Counted from the first letter of the stretch, positions 23,542 to 31,809 are shown. The stretch: DNA of 43,189 nucleotides from Butyrivibrio sp. (GCA_015056565.1 SVGB01000022.1:1-43189), one strand, 5' to 3'. Notes: generated by a model from the letters alone, not told the origin. Made by a program: numbers and translations.

Positions 23542-24336
23542 TTATCTGGCCAATCCCTTCTGTCTTGCGTACTCAGCGGCACCAAGTGCACCCATGAGCT
23601 GAGGATCAATTGAAAGTTCAACAACCTTAAGCTTAAGAACCTGCTCAATAGCAGCCTTAAGTCCTGCATTCTTGGCACATCCACCTGTAAGTGTGATGGA
23701 ATCTGTAGCGCCCGCTTTCTTGGACATTACAAAACATCTCTTTGCAACAGCCATCTCGATACCAGCTGCGATCTCATCCATTGGCTTTCCTTCACCAACT
23801 AAGGTGATAACCTCAGACTCTGCAAAAACAGTACACTGTGCTGTGATAGGGATAACGTTCTTAGCTGAAAGTGACAGGTTTGAGAACTGCTCAAGAGTCA
23901 TTTCAAAAGATCTTGCCATAGCTTCGAAGAATCTTCCTGTACCAGCTGCGCACTTGTCGTTCATAGCAAAGTTCTTGACAGTTCCATCAGTATCGATGGA
24001 GATACCCTTAACATCCTGTCCACCGATATCGATGATAGCCTTAACTGAAGGGTTGGTTACATGCACGCCCATTGCGTGGCATGAGATCTCTGAAATATTC
24101 TCATCAGCAAAAGGAACCTTGTTACGTCCATAACCTGTACCAATGAGATACTCAAGATCTTTTGAACTATTAAGTCCCTCTACCTGGCTGCAAACTTCCT
24201 TCATAGCCAGCTCTGCTGATTCCTGGGCAATGATCTTGCTCTTGATGGTTGTTCCTGCCACCATCTTGCCAGTCTCATCAACGATCACAGCCTTAGTGTA
24301 GGTTGATCCTACGTCACATCCTCCAAAGTATTTCAT
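23542..24336 (-). CDS. 2-hydroxyacyl-CoA dehydratase activator (HgdC/BadG type)
   Basis: A 264-residue ASKHA ATPase. It has the phosphate-1 motif GGCDVGSTYTKAVIVD, phosphate-2 DIGGQDVKGI, and the two cysteines that hold the dimer-bridging 4Fe-4S cluster, Cys129 (NDKCAAGTGRFFE) and Cys168 (AQCTVFAESEV). The adenosine motif is TGGCAKN. These archerase proteins use two ATP per electron to reduce the partner dehydratase or benzoyl-CoA-type reductase. Only one activator gene exists for the two subunit pairs. It follows its cognate subunit gene by 80 bp and has AAGGAGG upstream. Confidence 0.93.
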   Translation of the reverse strand: MKYFGGCDVGSTYTKAVIVDETGKMVAGTTIKSKIIAQESAELAMKEVCSQVEGLNSSKDLEYLIGTGYGRNKVPFADENISEISCHAMGVHVTNPSVKAIIDIGGQDVKGISIDTDGTVKNFAMNDKCAAGTGRFFEAMARSFEMTLEQFSNLSLSAKNVIPITAQCTVFAESEVITLVGEGKPMDEIAAGIEMAVAKRCFVMSKKAGATDSITLTGGCAKNAGLKAAIEQVLKLKVVELSIDPQLMGALGAAEYARQKGLAR

Positions 24337-24417
24337 AACTAAAAAGTCCTCCTTAAAAATTGTTTGCTTTATGTGTTGGTGATATACGAATTGCTCCGCT
24401 GCACTCTCGCCTATTTA

Positions 24418-26193
24418 TCACCATGTCGTGTCATCTTCAAAATCAAGAAGTGACGGGTCAACCGGTTCTGCTTTCATTACGGTTCTCATGAACTCATTTA
24501 CTGAAGATCTCATGTCTTTTCTTGATACTGTTCTTGGATCCATCAGGTCGTGACTGCACCACAAAAGCTTGATTCCCCGCTCCCTTGCCTGATCTTCAAA
24601 CAATCCCTGAACAGTTGCCATATTCTTACATGAAACGTGCTGGTACATAAGAACGAAATCTACGTTCCACGCCTCGCACTGTCTCCAGAGCTCTGTTACA
24701 ACGTGGTCATACCCACCGTTGGTGTGCCTTCTCATTACCATTCTCTCATAGAGTCTTGCAAGGTCCTTAAGGGCCTCATCTCTATTCTCTGTCTCAAGCG
24801 GCTTGGTGAAGTTTAATGACTCCATCTCTACCAGGATATCTACGCCCCAGCAGTTTGCCATCCAGTTTGAGAAGTTTGCGTAGTAGTGGGCAGGTATTGA
24901 CCACACGATAGCTCTGTACTTCATTTTGCCGCGCCAAGCTTCATCTTTGTGCTCGTAAGCCTTCATCATGAGCTTGTCGACCTTCTTGAAGGTGGAGATG
25001 ATCCTTGGATCAAGTCCGCCGTCCATCTCGTAGTTCCACTTTCTGAAGAGTTCGTAGCATGGACCGATGAGCTGTGGATGAGGAGTCTGGTTGATCTCCC
25101 ATTTCTGGAGCTCGTATCTGGTCTCCTCGTTAAATCTCTTCATTGCTGCAAAGTAAGCATCCCAGCTCCACTTCGCTCCTGTGTTTTCCTCGATAAACCT
25201 GATGCATCCCTGGATGTCTTTTACCGCTGCATCCATAATGGACTCATCCTCGTATCTTACTGGGAAAGCCAGGTGATATGTGGGAAGGTCTTTAAACCTT
25301 CTGCTTGTGTAGGATGATGCCATAACTGATCCGTCGCAGGGCATAGAGCTTGAAATGAAGCAAGCGCCCATATGTGGAAGTGCATCGACTACAACTGCGC
25401 CGCACTCTGATGAAGGAACAGGGCATGTATCTGACGGAAGTCCATAGGACTCAATGGCATCGATGTATGGCATGCATGCAAGCTGATCGATCTCTGACAA
25501 AAGAAATACCGGCATCAGCTGGTATGGAATTCCGATAAGATCAGGGAATCCAGCCATGATCTGTGACATGGTCATCTCGTCGAAAAGAACTATCTTTTTG
25601 GAGAGAGCTGTGCTGTTTCCCACCTTCTCATCAGATTTCATAAGAAGTACCAGGTTCTCTGCAACATATCTGAATATTGCATAGATGAGTTCGTGATGCA
25701 TCTTAAGGGCTCTTCCGCGAAGTCCAAGGGTGTTCTTGTCCATAAAGGAGTGGCAGCAGAAATAGGAGATCATCCATCTGTAGTGAACTGCACCCATCAT
25801 GGCAGGAACCAGATCTTTTGAAAAGGTTGCAAGAAGCATTCCCCACATCCTTGCCCATTCATAAAAATCAACTCCTGTGTCCTTAACGCCTCTCCACTCA
25901 CGTCTTACTGTGGCCATCTTGCCCTTGGCATAGAGCTTACCAAGCTGCTTTTCTCCATTTATCAAAAAGTCCTTAAACTCTTCCGGAGACATGTTCTTAA
26001 GAAGATCTGCTTCATAGGTGAGACGCTTTTTAAGTCCTTTGGCATCTTCTCCCATGGACTTGGCAACGTCCTTCCAGTCGGTCTCTTTTATGAGGCTGGC
26101 CACTATTCCGCCGATCTCCTTCATGTTCTCGGCCTGGGTTTTCCAGTTTATTTCATCTTTCAGTCTGAAATTCTTGGGATCTATATATCTCAT
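24418..26193 (-). CDS. 2-hydroxyacyl-CoA dehydratase-like large subunit, minus arm
   Basis: A 591-residue protein, long for the family because of an extra N-terminal region of about 130 residues (helical, DEINWKTQAENMKEIGG). Landmarks shared with its paralogue at 29574-31265 are RYRWM, DTCP then PCDGSVMASS, RAIVWSIP, NCWGVDI, SCKNMATVQGLFED, DPRTVSRKDMR and the terminal DPSLLDFEDDTTW. Four cysteines recur in both (in DTCP, PCDGS, NCWG and SCKN) and are candidates for cluster ligands. Its ATG overlaps the stop of the partner gene as ATGA. Expected partner: the 403-residue subunit. Substrate unknown; no CoA-transferase is present. Confidence 0.8.
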   Translation of the reverse strand: MRYIDPKNFRLKDEINWKTQAENMKEIGGIVASLIKETDWKDVAKSMGEDAKGLKKRLTYEADLLKNMSPEEFKDFLINGEKQLGKLYAKGKMATVRREWRGVKDTGVDFYEWARMWGMLLATFSKDLVPAMMGAVHYRWMISYFCCHSFMDKNTLGLRGRALKMHHELIYAIFRYVAENLVLLMKSDEKVGNSTALSKKIVLFDEMTMSQIMAGFPDLIGIPYQLMPVFLLSEIDQLACMPYIDAIESYGLPSDTCPVPSSECGAVVVDALPHMGACFISSSMPCDGSVMASSYTSRRFKDLPTYHLAFPVRYEDESIMDAAVKDIQGCIRFIEENTGAKWSWDAYFAAMKRFNEETRYELQKWEINQTPHPQLIGPCYELFRKWNYEMDGGLDPRIISTFKKVDKLMMKAYEHKDEAWRGKMKYRAIVWSIPAHYYANFSNWMANCWGVDILVEMESLNFTKPLETENRDEALKDLARLYERMVMRRHTNGGYDHVVTELWRQCEAWNVDFVLMYQHVSCKNMATVQGLFEDQARERGIKLLWCSHDLMDPRTVSRKDMRSSVNEFMRTVMKAEPVDPSLLDFEDDTTW

Positions 26194-27401
26194 ACTGGCA
26201 CCTCCTGTTTCTCCTTGCTCTGGCTCTTGATGCGCTTGATCTCAAGTGCCTCAACAAAAGCCTGGAAACGGGTACGGAGCTGTCCTGAATTGTGTACGTT
26301 GTAAGATCTGTCAATTGAAAGCGTTGGCCATCCATATTCTTCAGTGAGGATGTGGCTGGCGAGAGGTCTTTCAAATGCCCAGAAGTCACAGTACTTAACC
26401 TGCTCGTAGATGATACCGTCTGCATGGTACTCTCTTGCAAGTCTGTCGGCGGTGTCACGTCTTTGCTGGATCTTGTAATCAGCCATGTATCTCGGGCACT
26501 CAGAAGTCTTCATATAGTGCCTTGCTATCTGCTTAACTACGTCCTCTTCGTCGTTGAGCTCTATCTCTTCTCTTCCCGGGAATGAGCCATAGCAGTATCT
26601 GTCAGCAACAACCATCGCTCCGGATTCCTCTAAAAGCCTTGTGAAATCCAGGTCATCAACCTCTGATCCAACCACTAGGACTCTCGCTCTAAACCATGGC
26701 TTTGGATCTGGCTTTCTGCTTTTGATTTCCTCCAAAGTTTCCTTCAGAAGTGGAAGGATCTTGGCTGTTGGGCACACATAGCTCACGAGACAGATCACAT
26801 GGAACTCATACCCCGTAACTGGCGGGTTCTCAAGCTTACGCATATTGCCGATCTCAGTTATGACCCTGCACAGCTCATTGTGCTCCTCAACTGCCTTCCT
26901 GATGGCTTCGTCGGAGACATCCGTTCCAAGCTTTTCATGCATTACGTCAAGAAGGCGCAGGCGCATCTGGATGGCCACCTGATCAACATTGTAATTTTCT
27001 ACTTTGTAAGGCACGTCTGTGTGAGTTACAAAGAAATGCGGTTTTTTGTTGCAGTCCAGGATTTCCAGATGCTCATAGCACCTGTTCATTGCAGAGCAGG
27101 CATCCACGCCGGCTATACCATCAAGGTACTCATAGCCACCCTCTATGCCTCTCTCCAATAAAGATCTGGCAAATTCGCAGGTGTAGTTGGACATATAGTA
27201 AGTGGATATGTCTATGGAACCTGTTCTTGGTGCTCTCATGCGGGTTGAAAAGCAATTGTCAACATTTAAAAGAACTTCCGGCATGTGATAGCAGGTGTAT
27301 CCGATAGCGTACTGACCTTCCTTCTGCGCTTCCTTAACCAGGTCGTTGGCTGCATCATCCAAAAGATTTTCAAATGTGATAAGATGTTTTAAATCCTGCA
27401 C
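26190..27401 (-). CDS. 2-hydroxyacyl-CoA dehydratase-like small subunit, minus arm
   Basis: A 403-residue HgdB/BcrC-type protein starting at a GTG with AAAGGAGGT 4 bp upstream. Cysteines likely to ligate Fe-S clusters are Cys37 (GYTCYHMPEVLL), Cys75, Cys102/Cys108 (DACSAMNRC) and Cys338 (VKYCDFWAFER). The family hallmark GQLRTRFQAFVEAL lies near the C-terminus, and DRYCYGSFPGREEI in the middle. It is clearly paralogous to the protein at 28380-29567, with Cys37, 50, 75 and 102 at identical positions. It lies 21 bp after the CooC-type ATPase. Confidence 0.85.
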   Translation of the reverse strand: MQDLKHLITFENLLDDAANDLVKEAQKEGQYAIGYTCYHMPEVLLNVDNCFSTRMRAPRTGSIDISTYYMSNYTCEFARSLLERGIEGGYEYLDGIAGVDACSAMNRCYEHLEILDCNKKPHFFVTHTDVPYKVENYNVDQVAIQMRLRLLDVMHEKLGTDVSDEAIRKAVEEHNELCRVITEIGNMRKLENPPVTGYEFHVICLVSYVCPTAKILPLLKETLEEIKSRKPDPKPWFRARVLVVGSEVDDLDFTRLLEESGAMVVADRYCYGSFPGREEIELNDEEDVVKQIARHYMKTSECPRYMADYKIQQRRDTADRLAREYHADGIIYEQVKYCDFWAFERPLASHILTEEYGWPTLSIDRSYNVHNSGQLRTRFQAFVEALEIKRIKSQSKEKQEVPV

Positions 27402-27422
27402 GGTTACCTCCTTTCTATGCCT

Positions 27423-28184
27423 TTAGATTATTTTTAAGTTTAAAAGAGCTTCCTGCGCTCCCTTTAATATTCCTGTATCTTCCGGTAACTCAAAAATGCT
27501 CTTTCCCTCGATGTCATTCTCAGTCATGGCATCGTCCTGGGGAATCACAGAAACTACTCTGACGCCGCCTATTTCTTTTTCAGTGATCTTCTCAGGAAGT
27601 GGTGCCCTGTTGACGATAAGTCCGATCTCATCGTACATCACAAGCTCATCAGCCACATTCCTTATGGTCTCGATGATCGAAAGTCCCTTGCGGCTCTGGT
27701 CAGAAACGCAGATAAGGTGTGTCACCTTCTCAAGCACTCGTCTGTTGATCTGCTCTATTCCTGCCTCTCCGTCAATGACCACGTAGTCAAAGTCGTCTAC
27801 CAGCATCTCTATTACTTTTTTCAGATAGGTATTGATTGCACAGTAGCAGCCAGCAGATTCAGGTCTTCCAATAGCAAGAAAAGCAAAGCCTTTTTGCTCA
27901 TCAAGCGCATCGTAAAGTCTGAACTTGGCTTCTGCAAGAATGTCCTGGGTGTCCTTGAGTTTCCCTGTAACGTCCTCTGCTACTCTCTTCCTGATCTGGT
28001 CAAGAGTCTCTGAGGGCTGTACACCCAGAGCAACAGAAAGACCTACCGCCGGATCCGCATCAATAGCCAGGATCTTGGCGTCAGGCCTTTTTTTAGATAG
28101 AAGTCTTACAATAGCAGCAGAAAGAGACGTCTTGCCAACGCCACCCTTTCCCGCCAGTGCAATGACTGTCGTATGGTCCGCCAT
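27423..28184 (-). CDS. CooC-type nickel-insertion ATPase
   Basis: A protein of about 253 residues, starting at MADHTTVIALAG (ATG at 28184, GGGGGAG just upstream); the open frame upstream is not supported. It is a MinD/SIMIBI-class ATPase with deviant Walker A GKGGVGKTSLS (12-22), the switch region DADPAVGLSVALG and Walker B YVVIDGEAGIEQINRR. The CxC motif (Cys113-Tyr-Cys115 in AGCYCAINTYL) is the metal site of CooC, which dimerises on nickel and inserts it into CO dehydrogenase. No CODH gene is in the window. It is the first gene of the minus arm, so its client may be in this operon. Confidence 0.85.
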   Translation of the reverse strand: MADHTTVIALAGKGGVGKTSLSAAIVRLLSKKRPDAKILAIDADPAVGLSVALGVQPSETLDQIRKRVAEDVTGKLKDTQDILAEAKFRLYDALDEQKGFAFLAIGRPESAGCYCAINTYLKKVIEMLVDDFDYVVIDGEAGIEQINRRVLEKVTHLICVSDQSRKGLSIIETIRNVADELVMYDEIGLIVNRAPLPEKITEKEIGGVRVVSVIPQDDAMTENDIEGKSIFELPEDTGILKGAQEALLNLKII

Positions 28185-28220
28185 AACTCCCCCTAAAAAG
28201 AAAAATTTGCCTATATCTAA

Positions 28221-28249
28221 ATTATAATAAAAATGGCCATTTTTCACAA
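28221..28249 (-). promoter_or_regulatory. Promoter of the minus arm of the dehydratase-like locus
   Basis: On the minus strand TTGTGA (28244-28249), 17-bp spacer, TATAAT (28221-28226). The predicted start near 28214 gives a 30-nt leader to the CooC-type gene. Confidence 0.7.
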
Positions 28250-28267
28250 TAATTGTTTAGAATTATT
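28248..28267. promoter_or_regulatory. Operator-like inverted repeat between the divergent arms
   Basis: AATAATT-GTTTAG-AATTATT, a perfect 7-bp inverted repeat that touches the -35 box of the minus promoter. The rest of the 195-bp divergent region is A/T-rich. A TATACT at 28292-28297 may be the plus-arm -10, but no good -35 is seen. GCAAATAT occurs twice as a direct repeat before the plus gene. Confidence 0.4.
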
Positions 28268-28379
28268 TTATTAAATTGGTAAATGTGATATTATACTAAT
28301 GGGTATTTTCGTTATTTTTTTGGCAAATATGAATTTTGCACAATCAAAAAAGCAAATATTTTTGAGGGGGATTTCCTAA

Positions 28380-29567
28380 ATGAAAGATCTTGTGCATATT
28401 TTTGAGCTCGAAGATCTACTTCAGGAAGCAAACAACAAACTTGTCCGTCAGGGCAAGGAAGACGGCAAAAGAGCTCTTGGCTACACATGTTATTTCATGC
28501 CAGAGGTGCTTCTTGACCTGCCTGGTTGCTTCTCTGTGCGTCTTCGTGCACCTCGCAGTGGTTCACCAGATATGGCTACATACTACATGTCTAACCGCAC
28601 CTGCATGTATGGCAGGTGTCTTTTGGAGCGCGCTTTAGAGGGAGGCTTTAACTTCCTCGACGCCCAGATGGCAACAGAGACATGTACCGTCACCTGTAGA
28701 TTTCAGGAGCATCTGCAGCTGATGGACATCATCAAAAATCCTGATTTCTTCTGTGAATTCACAGATGTTCCATTTAAAAAGAATGAAAACTCCATCGATC
28801 ACTATGAGCAGCAGCTTCAGCACCATGTGCTGGATAAACTCAAGGAGCACTTCGGAATTGACACCTCTGATGAAGCTCTTTTAAAAGCGATCGAAGAACA
28901 CAATGAGATCTGCAGGCTCATAACAGAGATCGGAAGCTACCGCAAGCTCGAGGAGCCCACCATTACTGGATGGGAGTTCTCTGTGATCCAGCTTGCCTCT
29001 TTGGTATGTCCCAAGTACTTGCTGATCGACATGCTAAAAGACATCGCAGAACAGTTAAAAACAAGGAAGCCCGATGCCAAGAAGACCTACAGATGCAAGG
29101 TAGTTCTCTCAGGCTCTGAAGAAGATGATCCTGAGTTCATAAAACTTATTGAGGAGTGTGGAGCCCTTGTTGTGGCTGACAGACACTGCTACGGCTCTCT
29201 TCCTGGACGTGAGGAGATCATTGTTAAAGATGGCGAGAGACCACTTCGCGCCATAGCCCGTCACTACCTTGATACCAGTGAGTGCCCTCGTTTCATGGAA
29301 CAGCACACCATGCGCAAGAGGAAACAGTACCTTGCTGACATTGCAAAGGAATATAAGGCTGATGGTATCATAATCTCCCAGATGAAATTCTGTGAATACT
29401 GGAGCTATGAAAGAACCATCGACACTCTTATTCTTCCAAGAGACTTTGGTTACCCTGTATGCTCCATTGAAAAAGAATATGTCAACAATGCGGTCGGACA
29501 GCTCCGTACAAGATTCCAGGCCTTTGTTGAGAGCATAGAGCTCAAGAATATTCAGAAGGAGGCCTGA
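28380..29567 (+). CDS. 2-hydroxyacyl-CoA dehydratase-like small subunit, plus arm
   Basis: A 395-residue HgdB/BcrC-type protein and paralogue of the minus-arm subunit over its full length. It shows GYTCYFMPEVLL (Cys37), SNRTCMYGRC (Cys75, Cys80), TETCTVTC (Cys102, Cys106), DRHCYGSLPGREEI, MKFCEYWSYER and GQLRTRFQAFVES. The extra Cys80 and the shifted second cysteine near 106 differ from the paralogue, so cluster or active-site details may have diverged. GAGGGGG lies 9 bp before the ATG. It is the first gene of the plus arm, which has no activator of its own. Confidence 0.85.
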   Translation: MKDLVHIFELEDLLQEANNKLVRQGKEDGKRALGYTCYFMPEVLLDLPGCFSVRLRAPRSGSPDMATYYMSNRTCMYGRCLLERALEGGFNFLDAQMATETCTVTCRFQEHLQLMDIIKNPDFFCEFTDVPFKKNENSIDHYEQQLQHHVLDKLKEHFGIDTSDEALLKAIEEHNEICRLITEIGSYRKLEEPTITGWEFSVIQLASLVCPKYLLIDMLKDIAEQLKTRKPDAKKTYRCKVVLSGSEEDDPEFIKLIEECGALVVADRHCYGSLPGREEIIVKDGERPLRAIARHYLDTSECPRFMEQHTMRKRKQYLADIAKEYKADGIIISQMKFCEYWSYERTIDTLILPRDFGYPVCSIEKEYVNNAVGQLRTRFQAFVESIELKNIQKEA

Positions 29568-29573
29568 CGGATT

Positions 29574-31265
29574 ATGGGAATAACTTTTAAAGATATAAAA
29601 GCTAAGTACCGTGAACTCTTTGTTGTTGAAAAGAGTCCCGAGGAAAAGAATAAACCCTTTGACGCCAAAAAGGCTGTAAAGGATTTCTGGTATGGCAAGC
29701 CCCACGAAGAGAGAAGGCTTGGCGATCTCTATGTTGGAAACACAGGTCTTTACAAGCATCGTGAGTGGCGTGGCTTCATGGATACCATGTACTACTTCAA
29801 CATGATCTGGCTCTACAATTATGCACACATGGTTACAGATATCATGAAGTATGGCAACGGTCCAAAGGGTGTCGTTGAGTTCGCAAAGGGAACAATGAGA
29901 TACCGCTGGATGGGCCAGACATACCTTACAGTTATGCACTGGTTCGACAGAGGACTTGAAGGTGTAAGAGGCGATGCACTTAAGGCGTCAGCATGGCACT
30001 ATCGCGGAATGGTAAGCGAAACCATAAGACAGTTCATGAGGATGTTCGAGGCTGATAAAAAGCTCCACGGCGGGGAAGAGAACGAGCTTTGGAAAAAGAC
30101 CATCGCCCACAACGAGACCTTAAGCGGAAACATCTTCTACGGCTGGAGAGATCAGCTTGATGATGTTGCTCTTGAAATGATCCCTTACTTCGTTTCAGTA
30201 CACGTAAACAACCACACAGTTTTAAATTATATTGACGCAGCTCAGTCCATTGGACTTCCCGCAGATCCATGCCCAATGTGTCAGGCAGAATATGGACTTT
30301 TTGTTCAGGATGATTATCCGGATTACAGCCCGGTTATGCTTACATCCAATGAGGCCTGCGACGGATCAGTTGCAACTTCCGTTCTTCAGGACTGGTTCCT
30401 TAACCGTCCACTTTACGCAATGCCTCAGCCAATGAGATATGATGATCCTCTTGTTCAGGAACATTGCCAGAAAGAGATTGAAGGTGCCTGGAAGTTTATT
30501 GAAGAACAGTTTGGCATCAAGATGGACTGGGATCAGTATGTTAAGCATGCTCAGAGCTTCAACAAGCTCACAGAGTTCGAATGGGAAAAATGGGATGTTG
30601 CAGCAAACACTCCTTACTATCCGATTACCGGTGTTGCACAGGCTCTTTACAGGATCTACTACTCACAGGATGGAGACAGACCTATCTGGCACGAGATTGA
30701 TGCCCATGTTAAAGCTATCATGGACAACACTTTAAAGAACAAGATAAACTGCTTCCCCAAGACAAGACACCGTGCAATTGCCTGGAGCTGTGCTCCGCTT
30801 TACTACTCACACTGGTGTACATGGGCTTACAACTGCTGGGGTATCAACACCGTCATCAACATGGATTCACTTATGTTTGACCAGTATCTTAGAACAGATA
30901 CTTATGAGCATGCTCTTGAAGACCTTTCATGGTTCAACGAAAAGGCACCTATGCGTGCAATGGCAGTAGGCGGACACGAACACATCCTGTCTCTGTTTGA
31001 TTACATGGAGAGATTCAACTGCGATATGGTCATCATGTACGACCAGCTTCAGTGTAAGGGAATGCAGGGTATCCACGGAGTATTCGAGGACGAGTTCAGA
31101 AAGCGCAATATCCATGCAATCTGGATTCCTCATGCTCTTCCTGATAAGAGAACAGTTTCAAGAGCTGAAATCCGTGATATCATCAACGACTATATGACCA
31201 CAGTAATGAGAGAAGAGCCACTTGATCCTACACTTCTGGATTTCGACGACTCAATGAGCTGGTAA
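29574..31265 (+). CDS. 2-hydroxyacyl-CoA dehydratase-like large subunit, plus arm
   Basis: A 563-residue paralogue of the minus-arm large subunit. Shared landmarks are RYRWMGQ, DPCPMCQAEYG, ACDGSVATS, RAIAWSC, NCWGINTV, QCKGMQGIHGVFEDE, DKRTVSRAEIR and the terminal DPTLLDFDDSMSW. It begins 6 bp after the partner stop, with AAGGAGG inside the partner's last codons, so expression is coupled. Additional cysteines (DPCPMC, SC-APLYYSHWC) are not matched in the paralogue. A long helical N-terminal region (about 1-120) again exceeds normal family length. It probably forms a heterodimer with the 395-residue protein. Confidence 0.8.
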   Translation: MGITFKDIKAKYRELFVVEKSPEEKNKPFDAKKAVKDFWYGKPHEERRLGDLYVGNTGLYKHREWRGFMDTMYYFNMIWLYNYAHMVTDIMKYGNGPKGVVEFAKGTMRYRWMGQTYLTVMHWFDRGLEGVRGDALKASAWHYRGMVSETIRQFMRMFEADKKLHGGEENELWKKTIAHNETLSGNIFYGWRDQLDDVALEMIPYFVSVHVNNHTVLNYIDAAQSIGLPADPCPMCQAEYGLFVQDDYPDYSPVMLTSNEACDGSVATSVLQDWFLNRPLYAMPQPMRYDDPLVQEHCQKEIEGAWKFIEEQFGIKMDWDQYVKHAQSFNKLTEFEWEKWDVAANTPYYPITGVAQALYRIYYSQDGDRPIWHEIDAHVKAIMDNTLKNKINCFPKTRHRAIAWSCAPLYYSHWCTWAYNCWGINTVINMDSLMFDQYLRTDTYEHALEDLSWFNEKAPMRAMAVGGHEHILSLFDYMERFNCDMVIMYDQLQCKGMQGIHGVFEDEFRKRNIHAIWIPHALPDKRTVSRAEIRDIINDYMTTVMREEPLDPTLLDFDDSMSW

Positions 31266-31284
31266 GGAGGGGGGGATAAGAAGT

Positions 31285-31488
31285 ATGAAGGCTATTGGAA
31301 AATTCTTTTTCAAACTGGTCAGGACCATTGTTGTCATCTACGCAATACTGTTTGCAGTATTCTACTGGGACCTTGATGGAAAGTTCCTTTACTATATCTG
31401 GGAGCCACTTATGGTAAAGAGATTCGACAATATGAAGCGAGATGACACTCTTAAAACACCATATACGATGAAAGAAAACGTGGAATAA
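31285..31488 (+). CDS. Single-span membrane microprotein, plus arm
   Basis: A 67-residue protein with one hydrophobic span (about 12-27, TIVVIYAILFAVFYW) and the motif YWDLDGKF immediately after it, then a basic/acidic tail. It is paralogous to the 55-residue protein of the minus arm. AAGGAGGGGGG lies upstream of the ATG. As in the other arm it follows the dehydratase-like genes, here directly after the large subunit. Confidence 0.75.
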   Translation: MKAIGKFFFKLVRTIVVIYAILFAVFYWDLDGKFLYYIWEPLMVKRFDNMKRDDTLKTPYTMKENVE

Positions 31489-31500
31489 AACAGTAAATGC

Positions 31501-31604
31501 CATGGGGACGGTTCTGCTGACACGGGGACGGTTCTACTGTCAGGTTTTATTTTGATAAAACCTGACAGTAGAACCGTCCCCGTGTCAGCAGAACCGTCCC
31601 CGTG
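31501..31604. repeat. Intact giant palindromic repeat (REP-like)
   Basis: A perfect inverted repeat with 47-bp arms (31504-31550 and 31555-31601) and a 4-base loop, extending to 50 bp with one G-T pair. Each arm contains two copies of GGGGACGGTTCT, separated by GCTGACAC. It lies between convergent genes, like the split copy at 18721/20493, and could fold as a cruciform or act as a two-way terminator. Similar ACGGGGACGGTTC palindromes are scattered in many Clostridia (from memory). Confidence 0.9.
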
Positions 31605-31613
31605 TGATATGTC

Positions 31614-31796
31614 TTAACAATCAATCCTAATTACTGCCCCTGTAAGGTCCGCAAACTTAAGGCTTCCCTTAAAGGTCTTTTTCTCACCCATAAGATCAGT
31701 CAGGGTGATATTCTCACCGTCAATGTTGATGCTGCTAACATACTCCATCAGCACCTCATCTGGGTTTGAATCTCTAAAAGCTGTAGAAAGGCACAT
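31614..31796 (-). CDS. CooT-like nickel-binding protein
   Basis: A 60-residue protein beginning MCLSTAF and continuing with short beta strands (VSSINIDGENITLTDLMGEKKTFKGSLKFADLTGAVIRI). CooT proteins are about 60-66 residues, start MC, use Cys2 to bind nickel, and belong to CO dehydrogenase maturation in Rhodospirillum. The length, Cys2 and strand pattern all match. AAGGAGGG lies 5 bp before the ATG. It follows the phosphoglucomutase gene by 13 bp and converges on the plus arm of the dehydratase-like locus. With the CooC-type ATPase 3.4 kb away it points to nickel handling. Confidence 0.75.
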   Translation of the reverse strand: MCLSTAFRDSNPDEVLMEYVSSINIDGENITLTDLMGEKKTFKGSLKFADLTGAVIRIDC

Positions 31797-31809
31797 ATAC
31801 TATCCCTCC

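Noticed and set aside
26153..26458. Alternative minus-strand frame at the junction of the two dehydratase-like genes
   Set aside because: It overlaps the conserved C-terminus of the small subunit in another frame; the ATGA overlap of the two real genes explains the region.
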